Shown here: positions 17,601-25,158 of the stretch, in pieces
How the letters are laid out: every line of letters starts with the position of its first letter
Position numbering within the stretch: position 1 is the stretch's first letter
Source of the DNA: Bryobacterales bacterium
GTDB taxonomy: Bacteria > Acidobacteriota > Terriglobia > Bryobacterales > UBA6623
Assembly (NCBI GenBank): GCA_026713545.1
Contig: JAPOOG010000052.1
Span: 1-64,000 of the forward strand
Direction of reading: 5' to 3'
DNA length: 64,000 nucleotides
Translations under genes and position numbers: made by a program
Notes under the pieces: generated by a model
Told to the model about the DNA's origin: nothing
Seen by the model: only the letters and a program-made list of their open reading frames with translations
Databases searched by the model: none

Positions 17601-18128
17601 CGAGCGCTGTCCGAACTGCACGCCCGGAACCAGGACCGCCAACTGCACGATGTTGCGGCCATTGAGCGGCAACTCGATGATCTGCCGGTTTTCGATCACG
17701 CTGCCGACCGTCGAGTTCTCGGTGTTGAGCGTGATCGCGTCGGCGGCGACTTCGATGGTTTCGGTAACGTCGCCGACCTCCATCGTGAAGTCGGTTCGAA
17801 CCTGCGCCGTGGTCTCCACGCGCACCCCGCTCACCGACTGCGTCTTGAAGCCGTCCAGCTCGCAACGGACGTTGTAGTTGCCCACCGGCACGTACGAGAA
17901 GCGGTAGTTGCCGGTGGCGTTCGTCGTCACGGTGGTCGTAATGCCCGTGTCCACGTTCGTCATCGTCACCGTGGCGCCGGGAATGACCGCGCCGGTGGCG
18001 TCCGATACCAGACCTTCAATGGTCTGCGTCGAGGTTCGTTGCGCCTGCAGGGGCAATATCACCAACCCAAGCAGCACCACGAGCCCGATCAACGTTGAGA
18101 GTTTTGTCTTCCGATTGGATGGAACCAT
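14634..18128 (-). CDS. Oar-type TonB-dependent receptor with carboxypeptidase-regulatory domain
   Basis: 1164 residues. Signal peptide (IGLVVLLGLVILPLQAQ), then a carboxypeptidase-regulatory/Cna-B-like domain (TIEGLVSDATGAVIPGATV, about 37-115). A plug domain follows (NRQIIELPLNGRNIVQLAVLVPG, about 145-240, with SVSANG and SLDGTDTADVR), then a long outer-membrane barrel ending in aromatic FGLKLSF. Such proteins are abundant in Acidobacteriota and import large ligands, often plant-polymer fragments. GGAAAACAAC is tandemly repeated just before the ATG, giving two possible weak ribosome sites. A strong terminator follows the stop. The ligand is unknown. Confidence 0.9.
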   Translation of the reverse strand: MVPSNRKTKLSTLIGLVVLLGLVILPLQAQRTSTQTIEGLVSDATGAVIPGATVTMTNVDTGITTTVTTNATGNYRFSYVPVGNYNVRCELDGFKTQSVSGVRVETTAQVRTDFTMEVGDVTETIEVAADAITLNTENSTVGSVIENRQIIELPLNGRNIVQLAVLVPGVQFGQRSGMNRGDGGYIPEGSYSVSANGVRELHQVVSLDGTDTADVRRSVTPFVPSIEAIEEFKLQTSSFSAETGFGGGAVTNITLKSGTNELHGTFFEFLRNNAMDAEPYFLNFERPADQRREVNQRIRNTFGFVMSGPIVKNKTFWMFDWEARRERTKSVAEGFFPHDSFRGGDFSELMVPHPRSGGGMRNPILIYDPFTGEPFPNNTIPSERIHAGIRDNILPVVARADFRQPDPLDFTRRQGLVFPLTVNQYFTKVDHHFSDTDRIFGRLAVSKSDRLSPTLNPNFMTTRGENTYNVATQWIHTFNQNMINEFRFGFQKFNRGSFSPRRGDESFNMPGLGIGPFHIVAGSGRQLDTDEHGYPNLSLYNINDGREYNNPNNQQIGNHLSVIKGSHNLKMGMEVYRLTMHDGAANLGRGRVRWSNNQAGLTHASFLMGIPSTTETPEGVAITSPVAVRQGYYIQDDWKFSPRLTINMGFRFDYNGNIRDRGGFLRTVLFPDENHAPGTAVGNGGFTDPETGRQIPTMGPPALGEAGAIKLFHQDIRFFMPRLGIAYRPTEKWVVRTAAGYFDNLMHWNNWSILNLNPPLAAATEFIQTMDPAQAITLAGIGGEPVTLRTQKIRDPNVAITLDDPFLDNVGALPSNLGDPVNTVTVNPETKDGDMWKWSFDLQRDLGFNTQLTMGYVGHAMRHVGNSMRNWNSPQPSPDGAIQANRPFPRFYDPATPELGVQNLSTVRYLDTYQNAFHHGFQMELKKRYSNGFMFGAAYTFSKTHGDGEAGGNQGAQIQRPRHCRTCDRGRLRFDQRHYMVANFVWDMPGRNLPGALKHIIGGWQSNGIISLRTGFPYQIRASQGDLNVVEENPRPDLVGQPAFDGQNRKLWYQPNAFQRVTCRIPERQDLCHFGDLGYNVLDSPGQRRVDFGLFKNFQITERFNLQFRSEFYNALNTPYFNQPSSSLSYSSVTQLTPDGSRQGEIRGTRQDMRILQFGLKLSF

Positions 18129-18358
18129 GTTGTTTTCCGTTGTTTTCCTTAAGAAAGTTCGATCTTTGGCAATTTGGGAGTGTTCTCCACCAACTTCCCG
18201 GATCGTGCACTATGGCGCCATGTACACCGGGCAGACTACCCCCACGGTAAGTCTGAGCCGAAAGTACCACAGGCCCGATGGGGAAGTCAACAATTTTGCG
18301 AGTTCTCGACGCTGAGTGGGCGCCCTTGCCCCCGGGAAAGCAGAAATAAGTTGACGCG

Positions 18359-19099
18359 TCAGGTTGGGGCGGTGGTGGCGAACCAGTCTTCGGGGAGTTG
18401 GCCTTCGGGGAGGAGGTCTCCCTTTTCGAGGTAGCGGGTCTTGCGGGCGTAGCGGGCGGCGTGAGGGTCGTGGGTGACGATGACGATCGTCTTGCCGTGC
18501 TGCTCGTTGAGCAGGGCGAGGGCGTTCAGCGCTTCTTTGGCGGAAGCGGCGTCGAGGTCGCCGGTGGGTTCGTCGGCCAGTATGATCGCCGGGTCGGTGA
18601 CGATGGCGCGGGCGATAGCGACGCGCTGCTCCTGTCCTCCGGAGAGCTGCCGCGGGTAATGATCGAGGCGGTCGCTCAATCCGACGATATCGAGAGCCGT
18701 CTTGGCGTTCTCGAGGCGCTGTTTCTTGCTGAGACGGGTCAGCAGCAGCGGCAGCTCCACGTTCTCCAAGGCGGTGAGGACGGGGATCAGATTGAACGTC
18801 TGGAAGATGTAGCCGATGTTCTCGCTGCGCCAGGCGGCGAGCTCCTTTTCACCCATGCCTCCGATATCGTCGCCGAGCACGGTCAGGCGGCCCGATGTCG
18901 GTCTGTCGATGCCGGCGATGAGATGGAGCATCGTCGACTTGCCGGACCCGGAGGGACCCATCAGCGCCAGGAAATCATTGCGCGGGATATCGAGGTCGAC
19001 GTTGTTGAGCGCCAGCACGCTGAACTCGTCGCGGCGGTACTCCTTGACCACGCCTCGCAGCTCGACGGCTTGCTCGCCCTGACCGGTTTCTTCACTCAT
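18359..19099 (-). CDS. ABC transporter ATP-binding protein, MacB/LolD type
   Basis: 246 residues with all ABC motifs: Walker [10 protein letters not shown] (about 48), signature LSGGQ (about 152), Walker B IILADEP and H-loop THD (about 210). The sequence [17 protein letters not shown] is typical of the LolD/MacB/FtsE subfamily. Its ATG overlaps the stop of the adaptor gene (TAATG). It is the last gene of a four-gene exporter operon (two permeases, adaptor, ATPase). Confidence 0.93.
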   Translation of the reverse strand: MSEETGQGEQAVELRGVVKEYRRDEFSVLALNNVDLDIPRNDFLALMGPSGSGKSTMLHLIAGIDRPTSGRLTVLGDDIGGMGEKELAAWRSENIGYIFQTFNLIPVLTALENVELPLLLTRLSKKQRLENAKTALDIVGLSDRLDHYPRQLSGGQEQRVAIARAIVTDPAIILADEPTGDLDAASAKEALNALALLNEQHGKTIVIVTHDPHAARYARKTRYLEKGDLLPEGQLPEDWFATTAPT

Positions 19100-20448
19100 T
19101 ACTGACTCACTCGTATGGCGGCCCCGTCCTGGAGATCCTGCGGCGGAGAGATGACGATCTCCTCTCCGCCGTCCAGACCGCCGCCGATCTCCACGCCGCG
19201 CGGCGTCGTCTTCCGCACGGTGATCGCGCGCTTGGCGGTGCGGCCTTCGTGAACAATGAAGACACTGTCGCCGTTCACGAGGGCGGAGGTGGGAATCGTG
19301 ATCGTCGGGCGCGCGGGCGCGGCGTCGGCGGGCTGCTCCTCGGCGAGGAATGCAACGTTGGCGTTCATCTCGGGCCGCAGGAAGGAGTCCGGTTCCAGGA
19401 TCTGCACCTTCACCTGAACCGTGGCTTTCTGGCGGTCGGCTTCGGGCGACATTTCGACGATGGCGCTCTGGTATTTGCGATCGGGGAAGGCGTCCGTGGC
19501 GACGACGGCGCTTTGGCCCATGGTGAGCTTCGCGAAGTCGTCCTGGCTGATATCCAGCTCGACCTGCAGGTCGTTCAGGTCCGCCAGAGAGACGACGAAT
19601 CCCTTGGCCCCGCGCTCTCCCACGAAGCTGGTCGTGATGAACTCGCCCACCTCGACGTTTCTCTCGAGAATCGTACCCGTCACGGGCGCGCGAATCACCG
19701 TGGCGTCGAGCTGCGTGCGGGTGAACGCCAACTCGCCTTCGGCTTGTTTGACCTGGCCGCGCACGAAGTCGATTTCTTCCTGGCGCGGACCGATGCGGAC
19801 GAGCTCGTAGGCGCGGTCCAGGGATGCCACGCGGGCTTGCCGGGCATCGTAGCGAGCTTTGGCGTCATCCAGGTCTTGCTGCGGCACAACGCCTTCCGCA
19901 TGGAGAGTGCGAACCCGATCGAGGTTGACGCGGGCGTTTTCGAGGTCCGCCTTGGCTTCCTCGAGGTTCGCACGGGCAAGTTGAATCTCCTCGGGGCGGG
20001 AGCCGGCTTCCAGTTCCGCGAGCCGCGCTTGCAAGGCCGCAAGGTTTCCTTCAGCTTGGCGGACCCTGGCGCTGTACTCGTCATCCTCGACACGTACGAT
20101 GGGGTCCCCTTTGGTGACGGCGTCGCCTTTTTCGACGCCGATCCAGGCCACTTTGCCGAGAACTTTGGAGGCAACTTCGATCTTGTAGTGCGCGATGACG
20201 TAGCCGGCGGCGTTGAGGACGACCTGTTGACCGCTCGAACCTGCTGTTTGCGGAATCACTCTGATGGTGTCGACCTCGATCAGCCCGGCCTCGGCGAATC
20301 CGAAGCGCCAGATTCCGAGCGCGACGAAGGCGACAACGCCGATGATGATCCACCATTTCGCCCAGCGCGCCGACTCTCCGCCGCGTTGTGAGCGGTCGAT
20401 CTTGAGGCTGGCGAGCCTCTGGTCGACTTGCCGGGTGTCGCTAGCCAT
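19099..20448 (-). CDS. MacA/HlyD-type periplasmic adaptor
   Basis: 449 residues. One N-terminal membrane helix ([19 protein letters not shown], about 31-49) is followed by a lipoyl/barrel domain ([31 protein letters not shown]), a long coiled-coil hairpin (about 130-215) and a second half-lipoyl segment ([19 protein letters not shown]), then beta-barrel domains. It links an inner-membrane ABC transporter to the outer membrane. It lies between the second permease gene (92 bp gap) and the ATPase gene (overlapping). Confidence 0.9.
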   Translation of the reverse strand: MASDTRQVDQRLASLKIDRSQRGGESARWAKWWIIIGVVAFVALGIWRFGFAEAGLIEVDTIRVIPQTAGSSGQQVVLNAAGYVIAHYKIEVASKVLGKVAWIGVEKGDAVTKGDPIVRVEDDEYSARVRQAEGNLAALQARLAELEAGSRPEEIQLARANLEEAKADLENARVNLDRVRTLHAEGVVPQQDLDDAKARYDARQARVASLDRAYELVRIGPRQEEIDFVRGQVKQAEGELAFTRTQLDATVIRAPVTGTILERNVEVGEFITTSFVGERGAKGFVVSLADLNDLQVELDISQDDFAKLTMGQSAVVATDAFPDRKYQSAIVEMSPEADRQKATVQVKVQILEPDSFLRPEMNANVAFLAEEQPADAAPARPTITIPTSALVNGDSVFIVHEGRTAKRAITVRKTTPRGVEIGGGLDGGEEIVISPPQDLQDGAAIRVSQ

Positions 20449-20501
20449 TGATCTTGTCGAGAAGGTCGGCCGGAGCTTCCAGCCGCTGCCACAAGCTTGC
20501 A

Positions 20502-20545
20502 GTGTAGCGGTTTCGGCCCTGATTCATCCGTGAGGCCGGCTACAC
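20502..20545 (-). terminator. Hairpin spanning the permease stop codon
   Basis: Arms GTGTAGC (20502-20508) and GCTACAC (20539-20545), extended inward by GGCC pairing, enclose about 15 bases. The minus-strand TAG stop of the second permease lies within the first arm. There is no T-tract, so it may attenuate or protect the message rather than terminate it. Confidence 0.35.
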
Positions 20546-21715
20546 GTTTCGCATCGAGCCGAGAATCTCCTCTCGCGCCGCCGCCCGCGCAGGCAGCACG
20601 CCCCCCAGCACACCCATGACCGCCGCGAAACTCATGCCGAGCAGCAGTGCGCCGGACGTGATCTCGAACTCGAAAGTGGTGATGCTGAACGTGATGAAGT
20701 TTCCGATCCGGCCTCCAAGGCCGTCCAAAGGCAGAACCAGCAGACAACCGAGCATCCCGCCCAGCAAGGAAAGCAGCAGCGACTCCAAGAGGAACGAGAG
20801 CAGTACGCTGCCTCGTGAGAAGCCCAACATCCTTAGAACGCCCACTTCGCGAGCGCGCCGGGCGACCGCGGCGTACATCGTGTTCATCGCCGCAAAACTG
20901 CTGCCGATGGCCATGATGATCGAGACGAATACGCCCAGCACCTGAACCGGTTGGCCGGACATGGTCTGCTTCTCGTAGTATTCGCGTTCGCTAAGCGCCT
21001 CGAGCAACAGCCGTTGGTCGTCGGCAACGCGGTTTTTCAGCGCCGCCGCGGTTGCTTCGTCCTCCGCCCGGAGCATAGCCGTGCTCAACGTGCCGCCACG
21101 GCCGAGGTCGACGGCGAGCAGATTGGCGTCAGCCCAGATTTCACTGTTGTAGGCGGATTTGCCCGCGTCGAAGACGCCGACGACTTCCCACTCTCCGCGG
21201 CCGAAGTTGAGCTTGTCTCCTATGGAGGTTCCGTCATTCGTCTCGAAGATGCCGCGGCCGACCGCCACTTCGCGCTTGCCGGGGTCGAACCAGCGGCCCC
21301 GGGAGATCTGCAGGGTTCCCGCCGTTTCGCGGAGCCGGATGCCCATCGGAGGGAGTCCGCGGACATTCACGTTGGCGACCTCGTCAGGGTTGCTCCTGAA
21401 TGGGAGATTGAACACCGTGATCACTTCGAGCGACGCCATCGGCTCACCGTTTTCTTCGGTGATCCCTTCGATGAACTTGAGGTTCTGGAACTGCTCGCGG
21501 GTGACGGTGCTGTTGAGCTCGGCAGTCGAACCCTGGCGCATGACGATCACGTGCAGCGGATCGCCCGTCACCGCGAGTGCGCCGTTGAGGCCGCTGACAA
21601 GCGCGCTGATTCCGACCAGCACGGCTACCGAGAGGGCGATGCCCAACGCCGTCATGATGGTGGTCGTCTTGCGGACGAACAGATTGCGGAAGTTGTAGGA
21701 GAGGGGGATGGCCAT
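20540..21715 (-). CDS. ABC transporter permease, MacB/FtsX type (second)
   Basis: 391 residues. An N-terminal helix (TTIMTALGIALSVAVLVGISAL, about 15-36), a large extracytoplasmic domain (about 40-260) and three C-terminal helices (about 265-380) form the MacB/FtsX fold. The C-terminal motif VARRAREVGVLRMLGFSRGSVL is the typical coupling helix. It lies 18 bp after the first permease, so the two probably form a heterodimer. The stop codon is embedded in a hairpin. Confidence 0.9.
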   Translation of the reverse strand: MAIPLSYNFRNLFVRKTTTIMTALGIALSVAVLVGISALVSGLNGALAVTGDPLHVIVMRQGSTAELNSTVTREQFQNLKFIEGITEENGEPMASLEVITVFNLPFRSNPDEVANVNVRGLPPMGIRLRETAGTLQISRGRWFDPGKREVAVGRGIFETNDGTSIGDKLNFGRGEWEVVGVFDAGKSAYNSEIWADANLLAVDLGRGGTLSTAMLRAEDEATAAALKNRVADDQRLLLEALSEREYYEKQTMSGQPVQVLGVFVSIIMAIGSSFAAMNTMYAAVARRAREVGVLRMLGFSRGSVLLSFLLESLLLSLLGGMLGCLLVLPLDGLGGRIGNFITFSITTFEFEITSGALLLGMSFAAVMGVLGGVLPARAAAREEILGSMRNV

Positions 21716-21733
21716 GGCGGGGATGTATGGTTG

Positions 21734-22882
21734 TCAGCCGGCGTGGCGAAGCGCGTCGGTGACTCGAGTGCGCGCCGCGATGATCGCCGGCACGATCGAG
21801 CTGATGAGGCCGATAAGGAGTGCGACACCGAGGCAAAAGAACACTCCCCACCAGGGCATGATGAGTCCCTCGAAGAAACCGACCAGCATTTCGGTGGCCA
21901 AGCCCGTCACCAGGTAGGTCAAAGCGGTCCCCAACACCCCTCCCACGAACGCGATGAGCACCGCTTCGCCGATGATCATTGACAAGACGGTTGACGAAGT
22001 GAAGCCAAGAGTCTTCAATACGCCGATTTCCTGAATGCGCTCGCGGACCGACATCGCGACCGTGTTGCCCGATACCAGCAGAATCGTGAAGACAACTGCG
22101 CCCGCGATGCTCAACAGAAAGAGCTTGACGTTGCCCATCTGGCTCACGAAGGAGAGCTGAAAGGCCCGCTCGGTTTCGGTCTTGGTCGGCTGGGGCGAGT
22201 TCCGGAACATGTCATCGATGGCCTGCGCGACACGGGGTACGTCGTCAGGGGAGCGGACTCGAATGTAGAACGTTCCGACCTCTCCCCTGCGGTTCTCGGG
22301 CAAACTCTCTTCGAAGTACTTCCAGTGAAAAAAACTGTTGTTGTCTTCCGGCCCTTCGAAGATGGCTCGGACGACGACATCGAGATCGATGGGGTAGATG
22401 TCGCCGACAAGGGTAAAGCGGTCACCGAGCTTCAGGCCGGTGCGGTTCACGACGGAGCTGCCGATCGCGATCCCCTGCCGGTCGCGGAGCCAGGCCTGGT
22501 ATTGGTCTTCCGGGATGCTGACCTCTGAGAGGACTTTGAAAACCTGTTCGGGATCGACGCCGAAACGAGCGAAGAACTCCTCCGGCCGATTGTCTTTGTA
22601 CTTCCCCCCGAACCATGAGAACTTTGTCAGGGTTTCGACACCGTCGACGTCTCGGATGCGGTTTTCGTAATACTGCGGCAACTCCATTGCCAGCGACACG
22701 CGGTGCCGCACGATGAGACGTAGAGCTTCCTCCTCGGTGCCGCCGCGAAAATAGAACGCTGCGTAGACTGACAGCAGCACGCCGACCAGCAGGAGCGACA
22801 TCGTGATGCTGGCGACGGTCAGGATCGTGCGGCGGCGATTCCGAAGCAGATTCTTGAAGGTGAGGGGGACAAACCTGAGCAT
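21734..22882 (-). CDS. ABC transporter permease, MacB/FtsX type (first)
   Basis: 382 residues from ATG 22882 (MLRFVPLTFKNLLRNRRRTILT), which matches the usual start of the family; an open upstream extension is ignored. One N-terminal helix, an extracytoplasmic domain and three C-terminal helices are visible, with the coupling motif VRERIQEIGVLKTLGFTSSTVLS (about 285-307). First gene of the exporter operon. The substrate cannot be told: lipoprotein, peptide or macrolide export are all compatible. Confidence 0.9.
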   Translation of the reverse strand: MLRFVPLTFKNLLRNRRRTILTVASITMSLLLVGVLLSVYAAFYFRGGTEEEALRLIVRHRVSLAMELPQYYENRIRDVDGVETLTKFSWFGGKYKDNRPEEFFARFGVDPEQVFKVLSEVSIPEDQYQAWLRDRQGIAIGSSVVNRTGLKLGDRFTLVGDIYPIDLDVVVRAIFEGPEDNNSFFHWKYFEESLPENRRGEVGTFYIRVRSPDDVPRVAQAIDDMFRNSPQPTKTETERAFQLSFVSQMGNVKLFLLSIAGAVVFTILLVSGNTVAMSVRERIQEIGVLKTLGFTSSTVLSMIIGEAVLIAFVGGVLGTALTYLVTGLATEMLVGFFEGLIMPWWGVFFCLGVALLIGLISSIVPAIIAARTRVTDALRHAG

Positions 22883-23072
22883 GGCTGCCGCGTGGAACGA
22901 CTTTCCTGGATTGTAGCAGTCGCCTTTCGCCGCCACGCGGCAACTAAGGGAGCGCCACGCCTGTCCAGCCTATGGCGAGGAAGATTGCCGCGCGGTTACG
23001 CGCGGGGTGCAGCGGCGGGGCGGCCGCATCCGTCGCCTCGCGACTTGCTGCGAAACCTCGGCCTGCGGTTGC

Positions 23073-23492
23073 CTATTCGCCGAGAACATGCAGCGCGAGG
23101 ATTCTCTGGTGCGCGCGGCGGCGGTGCTCGAAGACGTAGATGCCTTGCCAGGTTCCGAGCGCGGGTCGGCCGCGGAGAATGGGGATGGAGAGTTGACTCT
23201 GGGTGAGGGCGGCCCGGATGTGAGCCGGCATGTCGTCGGGACCTTCCATGGTGTGGGTATAGAGGTTGTTGTCCTCGGGGACAAGGCGGCTGAAGAAGGT
23301 TTCGAGATCTCTGACGACATCGGGGTCGGCGTTTTCCTGGATGAGCAAAGAGGCGGAGGTGTGTCGGAGGAAGATGGTGAGGAGGCCTTCCTGGATGCCG
23401 AGACTCTCGACCCAGGAGCAGGTCTCTCGGGTGACTTCGTAGAAACCCTTGCCGCGGGTTGGAACGGTGATCTGGCGGGTGAACTGCCGCAC
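23073..23492 (-). CDS. yjbQ: YjbQ/UPF0047 family protein
   Basis: 139 residues from GTG 23492 (VRQFTRQITVPTRGKGFYEVT), the normal family length; a longer frame overlaps the divergent gene and is unlikely. Conserved motifs are present: GLLTIFLRHTSASLLIQENADPDV, DDMPAHIRAALTQSQLSIPI and LGTWQGIYVFEHR. The family has weak thiamine-phosphate synthase activity and an unclear main role. The 87-bp gap to the divergent lipoprotein gene holds the promoters. Confidence 0.9.
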   Translation of the reverse strand: MRQFTRQITVPTRGKGFYEVTRETCSWVESLGIQEGLLTIFLRHTSASLLIQENADPDVVRDLETFFSRLVPEDNNLYTHTMEGPDDMPAHIRAALTQSQLSIPILRGRPALGTWQGIYVFEHRRRAHQRILALHVLGE

Positions 23493-23579
23493 GAGTCCAT
23501 GTAGTGTAGCTGACTGATCGGGTAACTTCGTGCTGCAACGGACGCCGACTTTCCGGGACAATACGGTCTTGGTTTGCTG

Positions 23580-24521
23580 ATGCGGCACGGAAGGATTGTT
23601 GGTGTGCTCGCCTTGGCGGCCGCCTGCCTGGGATGCGCGGCGAAAGGGCGGCTCGTTCGCGCGGCGGATGCACCGCGGGCGGAGTTGATCTGTTCATTGA
23701 AGGACTTCGAGCTCGAGGCGGGGTTCGAGGAGACGGACAACTTCTCGCAGTTGTCGAGCCGCGCCTACATCGACTACCGATGCTATTTCACGGGCAAGCT
23801 GAAGCTCCCCTCGGACTACTACAAGCTCAAGCTGCGCCACGGAACGCCAACAGGCTGCCCGATCGGCGAGGCCAAATACGACGTCTTCTTCTATCGGGTC
23901 GAAGCCGTAGCGAGCGGGCATACGCCCATCACGCCAAGTCTCGAGAAAGCGAGTGTCGAGCGGACACTGGTCGTGGTTCCCCATGAGGACTTCCACAACG
24001 ATTCGAGAATGGAAGGTTGGCCCACGGCGATCCGTGAGGCAGCTTCGACGCTGGTAGGGTTTCTTGCGGCGGCTGCGTTCGCGAAGAAAGAGTATGGGGA
24101 GTCGTCGCCGGAGCATCTCAGGCTTTCACGGGAACCGGGAATCTTCTTGCGCAAGGCGGAGATCGTCAACAGGCACGCCGCTCGCCTGGCCGAGCTTTAT
24201 CGCAAGAGCCGGGATGGGCGGATTGCCAAGATGAGGGCCCTTGGACAGAAGAAAGCGCTCTTCTCTCTCCTGCGTGGCGAATGCGCGGCGCTGCCTGACG
24301 CCCGGTCGTTCAGCAAGCATCTCAGCGCCTTGAACAACGCCGGGCTGGCTTTCGACCTGACGTATACGCGGCACTACCCGCTGCTTTATCGTGTATCCCG
24401 CGCGGTCGGCGGGGAGTTGGAGCAGACCATCGCCGCGCTGCGGTCTCCTCCCGGTAGGAAGTCATTTTCCGAGGAGGAAGCGGTGGCGTACTTCCGAAGA
24501 CAACTGAGAGATGCAGGCTAG
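23580..24521 (+). CDS. Putative zinc aminopeptidase-like lipoprotein (HExxH)
   Basis: 313 residues from ATG 23580. A lipobox signal (IVGVLALAAACLGC) is followed by a metalloprotease-like core: VVVPHEDFHND gives HExxH (about 140-144), and REAASTLVGF about 20 residues later could supply the third, glutamate ligand. The C-terminal part (LNNAGLAFDLTYTRHYPLLYRV) resembles the predicted aminopeptidases of COG4324. Similarity is distant, so activity is inferred. It faces YjbQ divergently. The gene ends in GCAGGCTAG, which is the left end of B element copy 1. Confidence 0.6.
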   Translation: MRHGRIVGVLALAAACLGCAAKGRLVRAADAPRAELICSLKDFELEAGFEETDNFSQLSSRAYIDYRCYFTGKLKLPSDYYKLKLRHGTPTGCPIGEAKYDVFFYRVEAVASGHTPITPSLEKASVERTLVVVPHEDFHNDSRMEGWPTAIREAASTLVGFLAAAAFAKKEYGESSPEHLRLSREPGIFLRKAEIVNRHAARLAELYRKSRDGRIAKMRALGQKKALFSLLRGECAALPDARSFSKHLSALNNAGLAFDLTYTRHYPLLYRVSRAVGGELEQTIAALRSPPGRKSFSEEEAVAYFRRQLRDAG

Positions 24522-24616
24522 TCCCGCCCCCGCCCCGCTACGCGGTGTGGATCATTCGAGCAAGAAACATCCGGATCGGCGTCAAGGCCGCTTGATCCGG
24601 ACGATGTTTCAGGTCA
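24514..24616 (+). repeat. B element copy 1 (103 bp hairpin repeat)
   Basis: Runs from CAGGCTAG to TTTCAGGTCA. A hairpin GAAACATCCGGATC (24564-24577) pairs with GATCCGGACGATGTTTC (24594-24610). Copy 2 at 62601-62696 shares the CCGCCC start, the GAAACATCC stem and the ATGTTTCAGGTCAG end. It lies between two convergent genes, and both stop codons (TAG left, TGA right) fall in its ends. Confidence 0.7.
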
Positions 24617-25132
24617 GCTTTCGAGTTCCTTGAAGATTTCCGGCAGGGGGACTTCGATCGCCGGACCATCGGTTCTCAACACTCCGTCTGTCACTTCCAT
24701 TGAACCGTCGCGGGTATGAGCCCATGCTCGCCGATTGCGGGGATTGATCACCCAACAGTAGGACACACCGAAGCGCAGGTAGTCTTCGATCCGTTCCCGA
24801 AGGTCCGAGTCGCGATCGTCCTTCGACAGAATCTCGATGCAGACAAAAGGCGGATTCGTGAAAACGAGTTCCGTCGGGCGATCGCCACGAGTGACACAGA
24901 TGTCAGGAACCCGATAGCGCGTCGGCGAAACTTGAATTCGTTGCTCGACGAACACGTGGACGCCGAGTCGCCGCCTGCGGACGTTCAGCCAAGCGGCAAG
25001 CTCCGTCTGTAGCTCACTATGGTCCCGTTCTCCCGCGCTACGCTCCCAGAGAATGCCGTCAACGTACTCTCGGTCAGGGCGGTAGCTCGTTGCCCGGTAC
25101 TCATGCACGGAGGTCAACGTTCCGCTCGGCAT
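24614..25132 (-). CDS. Uma2 family (DUF820) restriction-like nuclease
   Basis: 172 residues from ATG 25132 (MPSGTLTSVHEYRATSY). The fold is the PD-(D/E)XK type of Uma2 proteins: VPDICVTRGD (about 93), PPFVCIEILSKDDRDSDLRERIEDYLRFGVSYCWVI (about 108-145). The Asp and E-x-S residues of the active site are present. Uma2 proteins are common, mobile and poorly understood. Its TGA stop forms the end of B element copy 1. Confidence 0.85.
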   Translation of the reverse strand: MPSGTLTSVHEYRATSYRPDREYVDGILWERSAGERDHSELQTELAAWLNVRRRRLGVHVFVEQRIQVSPTRYRVPDICVTRGDRPTELVFTNPPFVCIEILSKDDRDSDLRERIEDYLRFGVSYCWVINPRNRRAWAHTRDGSMEVTDGVLRTDGPAIEVPLPEIFKELES

Positions 25133-25158
25133 ACTCTTGTCATAGTGGAATAGGCGAG

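Noticed and set aside
15132-18098. 988-codon plus-strand frame opposite the TonB receptor gene
   Set aside because: Its composition (Val, Arg, His-rich) has no domain pattern, while the opposite strand encodes a complete receptor.
22950-23072. Possible degenerate A element between the first permease gene and yjbQ
   Set aside because: GCAGCAAGTCGCGAGGCGAC resembles part of copy 2, but neither terminal inverted repeat is recognisable.
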